A DNA stretch of 64,000 nucleotides, from positions 146,218,199 through 146,282,198 of the forward strand of contig OX235279.1 of the NCBI GenBank assembly GCA_944472155.2, given 5' to 3'. Source of the DNA: Trichobilharzia szidati. Lineage: Eukaryota > Platyhelminthes > Trematoda > Strigeidida > Schistosomatidae. The position numbers were made by a program, and so were the translations under genes. Below are positions 55,425 to 64,000 of the stretch, in pieces. The notes under the pieces are model-generated. The model ran no database searches. It was not told the DNA's origin and saw nothing but the letters and a program-made list of their open reading frames with translations. The first letter of the stretch is position 1. Every line of letters starts with the position of its first letter.

Positions 55425-55913
55425 ATGTTAATTTTGATTAATTTCCCTGAAGAAGTTCGGACCAGATTGCCGAACGAAACGTTGGAATTACTTATTTCAA
55501 TATCGCTGAGATATTACAAATATAATTTTTTACAAATGTCTACTTCTCACTCAGCGCCCAAATATTTTAGAACTATTCGGTCAAATCTTGACGACAGTTC
55601 ATTTGAATTATTTCGCTATCGAATTAAATTAACAAAGAAACTATGTAATTGGCACAATCATCGTGTTTTCAGTCTCCGTTGTCTGGAACAAAATGCACAT
55701 CCTAAATCCGTAGCTGTCGAGTCACCTGACAACTCCAGTAGGTCAAATAAAGCAGCTCAATATTCAGAAAGAAGACAATGCAATAAGTTCGACAGGGTGC
55801 TTAAACTAAACTCTAATTCTAAACACCATAATTTTGAAAATACGTCTAATCATAAAATTCTATATACTAGCAGTTTGAACGGACATGAAGGTTTGATGTT
55901 AGCTGATGCATAG
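55425..55913 (+). pseudogene. N-terminal part of a PLE ORF
   Basis: After the ribozyme region, APKYFRTIRSNLDDSSFELF, RIKLTKKLCNWHNHRVFSLR then CLEQNAHPKS, ending in a stop after GHEGLMLADA at 55913. No RT or GIY-YIG motif. The helical, basic start of PLE proteins is the best guess. Most of the element (RT, endonuclease) is deleted. Confidence 0.5.
55439..55490 (+). ncRNA. type I hammerhead, PLE terminal repeat copy 1
   Basis: Core CTGAAGA (55447-55453). Stem II is GTTCGG with CCGAAC (six pairs), after one extra A. GAAA is at 55476-55479. Stem III is minimal (ACGT). The cleavage triplet is GTT at 55481-55483. Stem I TAATTTCC/GGAATTA pairs with one bulged U. Hammerheads with minimal stem III are known from PLE terminal repeats. 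Confidence 0.7.
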
Positions 55914-56233
55914 GAAATCCTGATTAATAAATAAAAACGGATATGTATGACTAATTAATAATACTTGGTCAAATTCCTGACTGTCTATATCTTCCTATGG
56001 AGACGTTAAGAAATGTTTTACAACTGTTTACACACACACGCATGCACACTCTGTTTAAAGTGTGTAACAAAGGTAGACCAATATTTGTAAGTCCGAGGTC
56101 AAATTTTGATCACAGCTCATACAATTTTGTTTATTATACTTGTTACTACTTGTGTTTATGAATCATGACTGGACAAAGTTTTTAAAAAGATGTGCCTTTT
56201 ATATATAAAAACCTCTGTTATGTTAATTTTGAT

Positions 56234-56285
56234 TAATTTCCCTGAAGAAGTTCGGACCAGATTGCCAAACGAAACGTTGGAATTA
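56234..56285 (+). ncRNA. type I hammerhead, PLE terminal repeat copy 2
   Basis: Same layout as copy 1, shifted by 795. CCGAAC is CCAAAC here, giving one C-A mismatch in stem II; core and GAAA are intact. Confidence 0.65.
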
Positions 56286-56349
56286 CTCATTTCAATATCG
56301 CTGAGATATTACAAATATAATTTTTTACAAATGTCTACAATACCACCTT

Positions 56350-58520
56350 TGATGCTGCAATTAACCGAGTTAAAGGCCACTACCTCTAACACAGGCAAAT
56401 TCCTTTGTTGTTCGACGTTCAGTAAGCATTTATTTGATAGAAGATAGTCTCTCAAACGGAAAACAACATAGAGAGCACATCAGTATCACAAAAGACGGTC
56501 AATAAATGTACTAAGGCATGCACTTTCAGTGAACAGAAAGTAGTATAGGGAAACTTTCTCGCCAGTTAGTAGTGATGACCCAGTGGTAATTCACTGGGAA
56601 CTATTCACTCTGTATATTTTATGTGAGATATAGGGAATTGGGTGCGTTATTCTTGCTACATGCAGAAACCGAAGTCGATGCTATTTGTTGTTCAGTCTTT
56701 CCGTTCTACAACTCTAGCTTGGAACCTACCTAGTACCAGCAGTCAGACTTAATGTTAAACACACCATAATGCTGGTATGGGTTTGAGGAGGAATCTTCTA
56801 TTAGTGCAATGGTTTTGGCTCCTTACCTACATTCTACTTTGACACATCACATTTCAACTGACATAAAAGAAAGTTAAACCTATCACAAGGACTACGTAAA
56901 TATCTAGTGACTATTATAAAATCAGGTTTGCAACAATCCTGGTTCTCTTAAGTCAGTTATCTCTAAGCATAAATTTCATTCCTTATAAGTGAGGGTTACA
57001 GCATTACTCCAGGAAAATTTCAATGTTAAATTCATAACGAATAGTTCGATAATAAGATTGCAATGGCGAAATAGTGATTTTACAGGAAAGTACAGGGTAC
57101 AAATGCTGAAACGCAACAAGATGATTGCGGCAACAATAAATAATGGTATATATAGAAGTTCAGAAAAAAACTTTCTTATTATGAAATGAGATCTAATTTA
57201 GCTTGCGTTAGGTCAAAATATATAAAGACTTTCACATCCGTGCGAAAGCATTTGGAATATATTTAGAGATTGATGAAAAGTATGGAAACATTAGTCAATT
57301 TGTCTCAAATGAAATTATATATGAGAAAAAAATGACCACACAGCAATCTTTAATGCACTGTTTTGAATGTAACCTAACTAAAATAGCCCCTGCGGTACTT
57401 ATGGTGATATTACGTAAACTGCACCAAACAGCAGCAACCATCAATTCTTATTAAAACATAGAAAAACACTTACCAAAAGAAGAAGCAACCTTGCCTCAAT
57501 GACCTTGAGTCAAGTTCAGCGCTAAAAAGTGTCACAAAGATCGATTTATAGTAATCGTCAGTTTCAGTTTCCAAGGTTGAAAATAATGAGGTTAGAATAA
57601 ATCACTAAATCTACGATAAAGCATAACACTATGTAACATTTTTCAAACAAAAATATTTAAAATTTATAGTTCTGTTATTCAGGCTCGTATTATAAAATTA
57701 CATTCTGAAACTAAGAGGCAAATTTTGAATATGAAGTTTCTACACAAGTAGGATAAATCTCATTAATCGTAATCATTAAATCAAAATCAGTTGTTCCATT
57801 TTTTCAGTCACCAGAAGGGAAGCTAACGGGATGATATGTGAACCTGGGTTCTCTTCAAAAAATTCTTGCCAAACACGCATTTTGTCCAAGTTCGGTTCCC
57901 AGCCTACTCACCACTAAAATCGGTAGAAGATTCGGTGGAGAGAAAAAGCTAGGGATGGCATTTGCAATCTCACCCCGTAAACAGCATCATCAATACTGGT
58001 GGAAATTAAGAACTTGAAAATTTAAGTTCAGTGTTCTATCCGGAATGCGAGGAAAGAAAAAGCTCAGGTATCAACAAGAACTCAATTATTGGTGAAATTC
58101 ATGTAACGCGCAGTGACTCTCATGAATTTTCAAAACCACTATGATTCCCAGAGGTGTACTGGACAGAAATCGTAGCTCCTACGAATTTGTTATTCCTCAG
58201 GAACGGAAGACTCTCTAACCGGGCTTTTAAATGCAACTGGGCTTGAAGCTTCTTTTTAAAAGATCTTAAAGGGATATTAGATGATGTTTCCATTTTTCAG
58301 TCTCTTTTTTAATAATAATAATAACTCCCAACAACTTTATGAAATTCTGCCTTCCTATATGAAATGACAACGTAATGATCGTCAACGTACAGCACACCAC
58401 ACCATAATGTCTATCATTTTCAAGTCAGAAAGTTGTTTATCAGTAAATATATGTAGGGCACTATTGGCCAGTGATTCGAATTAAATATTTTCACACTACA
58501 ACTGGTCAATGAATATTTTT
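56350..58520. other. no feature recognised
   Basis: No LINE, PLE or tRNA-like motif found; ORFs are short and not family-like. Upstream flank of MEK or old decayed sequence. Confidence 0.4.
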
Positions 58521-58524
58521 TGAT

Positions 58525-58704
58525 TACAGCTTGATACCACACCGTATCTTTTGGTACAGGTATGGAATTTTCAGCATGTGATATCGGTAGCCCAAATTTT
58601 GCTGACCGACCATAAATATCAGGTGTGCGTCGGTAGGGGATCAAACCCCGGACCATGTGCATGGTCGACGAGAATCCTAACCACTGTGCCACCGCTGCAC
58701 AACC
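58525..58704 (-). mobile_element. tRNA-derived SINE
   Basis: The minus strand reads GGTGGCACAGTGGTTAGG (A box, about 58690), CATGGTCCGGGG then GGGTTTGATCCCC (B box), GACGCACACCTGA, and ends GGTATCAAGCTG. Homologous to 5880-6055. Confidence 0.75.
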
Positions 58705-58839
58705 GGTAGCTCATAGTAATACTTTAACAACAGAAGACAAGGGCCAGGCAACAGATCGTTTATTAAGGAAAATCAACTCATTTATAGATTTTATTGTACA
58801 TTATTGTAGATTATTGTTAGTAGAAAATACAGTCTTTTG

Positions 58840-59760
58840 ATTGGTTGTTTCTCACAGAAAGTTAACTTTACACCTCTTTGTGGCTGTGTCAGATCATCCA
58901 TATGCCAACTGTATTCGCCTACACAAAGCCTTTCTTCTAATTTTCTCACCCCCAATATTGGAGACATAAACATTGACGTCAATTACTGTCTACCAACTTT
59001 GGCCAGCAGCCAGCTCTCACCACAATACTACCTGCTTGAATCTAGGTTTAAAGGGCAGAGGAAAACCCCAAGTAGCAACAAGATAAGGGTTCTTCCTGAA
59101 GCTGGTGCCTGACAGAATTGTGTTATTACCAACGCAAAGTTGCAAAAGACAGCGTCTGTTCTGGTCTTTCATCACCTGTCACACAAGACCACCCAAATGA
59201 CGCTTCTCTGAGCCTATATGCCAAATCCACGCATTCAAATCTCCAGATAGTGCTAAAAAGTCCGCTGGAGAGCCATTTCGCAGAAGCTCATTCGCCTGAT
59301 AGTATGATTCATTCCCAGTCGCATCCAAGCTGGAATCCGCCAATGCGTAGCCAGAAATAACTAAAAAAGCAAGTCTTTTGTGATCATTTGCTTCATACTG
59401 TAGTATAACCTAGCATCACAATGCATAGATGACTGTTAGTAGGGGTTCACTCAAGTTGTGTACCACTGGCTCTCGAGCCTGTTGCGCCATAGACACCAGC
59501 TAACCTGAGTGCCTACTCTATAGGATTCGCTGCTAATCACACATGTTTTACGCCATCCGAACCCGTACACGAAGGTATTCGAAATTCTCCACTTGGTTCT
59601 CATATACAGGCCTCTGTGGAACCAAGCTTAGATGTGAAATGCAATTTCAGCATAGCCATGTTAGATGTTGCTCTGGAGTCCGAAATATTGGGGGCAGCTA
59701 CCTGGCGACTAAAAACGGTAGGGATAATTCGGGGCCTCTGATAATAACGAACGACTGATT
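58840..59760 (-). pseudogene. degraded LINE, APE endonuclease region
   Basis: Minus strand: ISGYALADSSLDATGNESYY, LLRNGSPADFLALSGDLNAW (GDxN catalytic motif), GSEKRHLGG, VGNNTILSGTSFRKN, LVATWGFPLPFKP, then TVIDVNVYVSNIGGEK. The order matches the endonuclease of a schistosome RTE-like family. Stops at several points. Confidence 0.6.
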
Positions 59761-59764
59761 GAAG

Positions 59765-62700
59765 CGAAGACATCAGAAGACGTAATAGTGATTAAAAAAA
59801 TATAACGAAAAGATTTATGTGAAAAACAAAACGAAAAGGATCCCACTGTTGGGTATATAGTTGACAAAGTGACTCGTGAAGGTGCATGGTGGGTGTTTCG
59901 TATTTATTCTTCCAATATTTGTGCGAAGGCTGGGACAGCAGTCAGATGACCTGACTGAAGTAGGGACCATTCACAGACCTTTTGGCTTAAAGTCCGATCC
60001 ACACAATAGTGAGGGGCATCAGAAGCTAAGTTCATCTGATTATCAGAGTATATACTTCACCAAATCCTTTTAGCGTCCATCAAAGGTTTAAAAATCTGCA
60101 GTTTTCCTTCTCCTCCTCGTGGATCAAGACGTCTACCTGTCTGGTGACAAGCCCCGAATATTCTCACCTAATCCTTCACTTCATGGGAAACTCTAGCAGA
60201 AGCAGTGAGTGCCTGACCAAATGTGAGGAGGAAAGAGGCAACGAAGTTGACCCAATTTCGACCGAACCAGGTTTCTCATGAATCCAAATAGCGATGGGAA
60301 CTGTTCTGACGAACTCCGAGCACGTTATGATTATCACTATAAATCCTCTTCAAACAGGTTTATGCCTGACCACAGCACGAAAAGTGAAGCTATTTGATAA
60401 AGACTGCTGACGTGTGGATATGTACGTGTTCCAACCTTTAACGGGACCAAAAAGATCTACTAGGTTGCCATTTTGTTCATTAGCCTCCTTTTTATTCAAA
60501 TTTTTGGACTGAAATTCCACACAACATGTGTTGATCTAAAAACACAGAATTTCAGCAAGCCTAACAGTACAGCCGATAAACGCACAGGGCGCTACTGCAT
60601 GAATATCTCTACATTTGCAGCAGGATTCACCGGACAAATTCCGCGGTTGAAGTTCTTGCCTAATCGCGTGGAAACAAAGCAGGAGCAGATGAACAAAAGC
60701 CAACATACTGCAGTTACGTTAGTGAAGAGATACACTGGCGCATATCTACTCAGTATTTGATAGGAGTGAATAGATGAGATTCCTGTTTCTGCTTTGAGCG
60801 GTGTAACTCTGTGTTTGATGTTGAATCAGTGAACGAAGATTCTCTCGAACAAACTGCATTTCCTCTTAATACTGGTCTCTACCCTACCTTGTTGTGTGAT
60901 TACATGCAAGTGAGCGCATGGTGGCAGCTTAGATCTTTCTGGAGATTATTTAATTTAGCGGTGCCAATTAGTCTACATCTGGTTGAGCTCCTCTCTTCTC
61001 ATAATATGGCTGTCCACGGTCTACTAGTTTAAACTAATTTATTCAACTCCCAGTCATTTGATAAATTAAGATTCTTTGTCCAGTCAGACCTGTTAGATAT
61101 ATCCTGTTTGTATCTATCGGGTGCTAAAACCGAAGATGTATGTATCTCAATGGGCTAGTTACATTGATTACACCTCCAAAACCACCCTTCTCAGGAATCC
61201 CACTCAGGTTATCTGGTATTCCTCCCTCACGTAGTAGTGCTGTCTATGCTCTGAATTAATTATCACTAATATCGTTTCCATTAATTACATCATCACCCTG
61301 CTTTGTTCTACAAGTTTTCATAGAGATGTGAATGGAATCTACTGGGTGGTTATTCACTAGTTATGTTTTCCACATTGGTTTAACTTCATAATTCAAATCC
61401 TGTCACTTACCAGTTAGGCTCCTGGCTTGAAAATAATTCTGTATCATTGCATGTTACATCAAGCCAACTTATTTATTAAGCCATCTGTTCCTCCGTAGAT
61501 TTTGGTTCTGAATTTGTAGTATACGTTGCAATTAAAGTGGGATGAGATTTCGACTGAATAAAGAGTTGAAATGCAGCGGTGGAGAATAAGATTAAACCAG
61601 ATAGTTCTCTTTAGTAGAATGCTAATAAAGAGAAAAACGTTTAACTGGACCATTCATGCATATATGAGACTGACTTACCTTATTAAACATCACGCTTCAA
61701 AAAGGAGGGTAGTAATTTTACGCCGTGAAGCAATTCCTATTTCCGTCGTGTTAATCGCATCAGCTAGTCAGAGAGAGGCAGTAAGCTATCATCTCTGTCC
61801 GAGTGAAAGTTGTACGGACAATCTGAATTCGCCTTTACTTATGAAGACGTAAGACTCCTCCTATCCAGGAAGTTAACATAGAAGGCAGATTAATGGAGTC
61901 AAGTGGCACCTAAAATTGCTATTAGGGAAAATTCTGTGCTACACCACTAGAGTGAGATTGTACTGGACCTTAGAGTAATGACCGCAAATGAGGCACAGTT
62001 TTCCAAGGAGTCTCGAAAATAAAAAAAGGAACGTAGCTTCAGTACAGTAAAATCAGTCGGTGAGATCGTTATGGAGAAGCATGTCATGTCGACTAAGTGA
62101 CTGGTTCCTTTTTGTGGTAGGACCACTGTAGGGAGGGTTTGATGTCATATTGAAAACACTAAAGGGCAGGTGGACTTAGAAGGTGACGATGTCCGTGTGG
62201 GCGGACTCCAGATTAGGAGATGGGAGGTATCGATGATTACACAAGATACGCTGTTGACGAACGCAAGTTTTACCCTGTAACTCTCAAGATACTCGTTCTA
62301 TTAAGACCAGAGGCAGTTAGAAACGGCAAATTGATTGTCCTAATTATGAGATGCATTTCGAAATCAGGAGTGTGCGGCGGTGACGATCGCCTAACCAGCT
62401 GACGGCTGTGCTGGAACTCAAAGCGACAGCACACCGTATGTTGCTCATGCTTGACCGCCTACCTTCCGTTAAACAATTGGGCTTAGACGGTGAAGGTCAG
62501 CACTGTATATTGAGTAGAGAGTGCTGTAGTCTAATAATTTTAGGGGACTGTTTACCTCTATTCAATACATCCACAGACGAGAATAATGTTGGATCTGTCA
62601 ATCAAGTCCCAATGGCAGTTAATGTGTTTTAAGTAATAATCATAATATATTTCATACAAACAGACAGATTTAAATGAAAAGCACTGCAATTTTACAGGCA

Positions 62701-63655
62701 AGATTCAACGACTTCTGACTTCGCCTACATGATTATTCAGAATTTGGAAAAAAAGTGAACCCAGTTGTGCTCCATGCTCGTGATCTTGGGGCAATGTAGT
62801 CGGACATAAGTTAGACTTGCTGTATATATCGAGGATGACATCGGAGTTGAATTGACGTTCGTCGAAGAGTGTAACAGTGGCACTGATAAAGCCGCAATTT
62901 GGGGTAATAATCTAAATTAGGGTAATGTAACGATCGGGGTCATTTACTGAAGCCCCAACTTCAGAGCCCCATATATTGACAGCTGGTGGCCTGGACAACT
63001 GTCTCCATTGAAAACGTACTCTGGGCATCCTTGAATATGTACATATGTGGCATGGATATGCATCGATATGATACAACTCTATTCTGGGCTTTATAACTAC
63101 AAACCAGAAGGGGAGCGTTAGCAACACTGAGCGTCAATGGCCGTGTGGACTTCACCTTGAGGGTCACAACTCATGAGTTCACTTGCAAGTAAAAATAGTC
63201 TTCTTGTTCTAATATTGGGAAGTCAGATATATCGGTGAATAGGAAAGCAGCAGTCTTAACTCACCAGCTGGTTATTTCTGAATTAGCTTGGGTGAAATTA
63301 ATGAGCAAACCAGGATCTATGTGCCTTTCTCAACCTTTCAGAAGTAATCGCGTAAAACTCTTCGTATACACAGATGAATCAAGGAGGTTACTAGAGTAGC
63401 GAGACAGCTTACAAGATCAGTTAGCTGTAATAGGGAAGTGATATTCTCTCATAGTATAGGAGAGACGTTTAGTACTGGACTGCTCACACTATCCTGAAGG
63501 ACTGTACTCATGTACAAAGTGTAGGACTAAAATAATTATGGGCATATCAGTACTTATAAGTAATTCAGGTGAGGTGGCCGGATCAGATGAAGCGAAGAAT
63601 GTAAGACCTTTCCGAATATTTTTGCTATGATTTGTCTTTCAATATTAACATCCAA
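59765..63655. other. no confident feature; possibly decayed retroelement
   Basis: Higher GC than elsewhere and several 60-95 codon ORFs without recognised domains. FHTTCVDLKTQNF near 60510 is vaguely like a PHD-type finger, and ISCLYLSGAKTEDV near 61100 vaguely like the start of a LINE endonuclease. Neither is strong enough to call. Confidence 0.35.
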
Positions 63656-63659
63656 GATA

Positions 63660-63800
63660 TCGGATGGCCCAAGTTATGGTGAACAGGGATAACAGTCTAC
63701 TGATGAATATAATTTGTATCGATCTCAAAACAACATTCAATAAAGTTTCCTACTAAGGCCTCTTCAACCAACTGAACAGGTTCGAACGAGATAAATACCT
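63660..63800 (+). pseudogene. possible LINE RT fragment
   Basis: CIDLKTTFNKVSY then GLFNQLN resembles the RT motif DFxKAFDxVxHxxLxxxL. Flanking sequence has no clear match. Confidence 0.35.
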
Positions 63801-64000
63801 ATGTGCCTACTGGTTAGGATGAAATGACTCTGGAACCAAATCCACAGAAATATCGGAATAAAGCAATAATGAGTGAGAAGAAATTTGAAATAGCCAAATA
63901 TAAATAGAGCCGATGGTTAAACTATCTCAGACAATTGTGAATTGGAAGGCCAGCTGGTGAAACACGGAGACAGATGTTTTTAGTCTTATTCAGACACGGA

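Larger units (their letters stand above)
55344..56346 (+). mobile_element. short Penelope-like element with paired terminal repeats
   Basis: Outer direct repeats TCTACAATACCAC at 55344-55356 and 56334-56346. Within them: a 48-bp inverted segment (55357-55404), the first 142-bp terminal repeat (55402-55543), a body (55544-56196) and a second repeat (56197-56338), with two visible differences between repeats. The inverted segment is the reverse complement of 55560-55607, one mismatch. Direct terminal repeats plus a 5' inverted piece fit known PLE copies. Confidence 0.8.

Overview
The window is an AT-rich invertebrate nuclear fragment, best explained as a blood fluke (Schistosoma, species not determinable). 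The reasons are very long introns around a conserved kinase gene, dense old non-LTR retrotransposons of RTE and CR1 type, Penelope-like elements (PLEs) with GIY-YIG endonuclease, and many tRNA-derived SINEs, one family of which carries a hammerhead ribozyme like the Sm-alpha retroposons of schistosomes.

The one confident host gene is a MEK1/2-type MAP kinase kinase on the minus strand. It is read from five coding exons between 51607 and 17690 (51126-51607, 43667-43916, 29261-29478, 20724-21052, 17690-18066). All junctions have GT/AG borders and matching phases and give a 551-residue protein. Its four introns span about 32 kb and hold most of the mobile DNA. A second minus-strand coding exon (4154-4903, disordered, Asn/His-rich) starts an unrecognised gene leaving the window to the left.

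Layout: 1-9.6 kb holds the unknown exon, a relic hammerhead SINE and an RTE copy (5.7-7.15 kb) broken by two later insertions. 9.6-17.7 kb has PLE fragments, a hammerhead-SINE dimer and a hairpin-SINE. 17.7-51.6 kb is the MEK gene; its introns carry an RTE endonuclease fragment, PLE pseudogenes (one inside inverted repeats), CR1-like and RTE-like LINE fragments, several tRNA-SINE families and, in intron 1, a 3-kb array of 7.6 nearly identical 393-bp hammerhead/tRNA-like units (47045-50038). 50-54 kb has two copies of a dispersed repeat headed by degenerate telomere-like sequence, plus LINE fragments. 55.3-56.35 kb is a small PLE with paired 142-bp terminal repeats, each folding as a type I hammerhead. 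56.4-64 kb is mostly old sequence with a degraded LINE endonuclease fragment and one SINE.

The most unusual content is structural RNA and foldback DNA. There are hammerhead-like motifs in at least three element families, one of them a tandem array lying in sense orientation in a MEK intron. There is also a perfect 60-bp foldback insertion with 13-bp target duplications, and a hairpin-headed tRNA-SINE family whose boundaries are set by target duplications in two independent copies. All coordinates come from reading the sequence by eye; no alignment or folding program was run.
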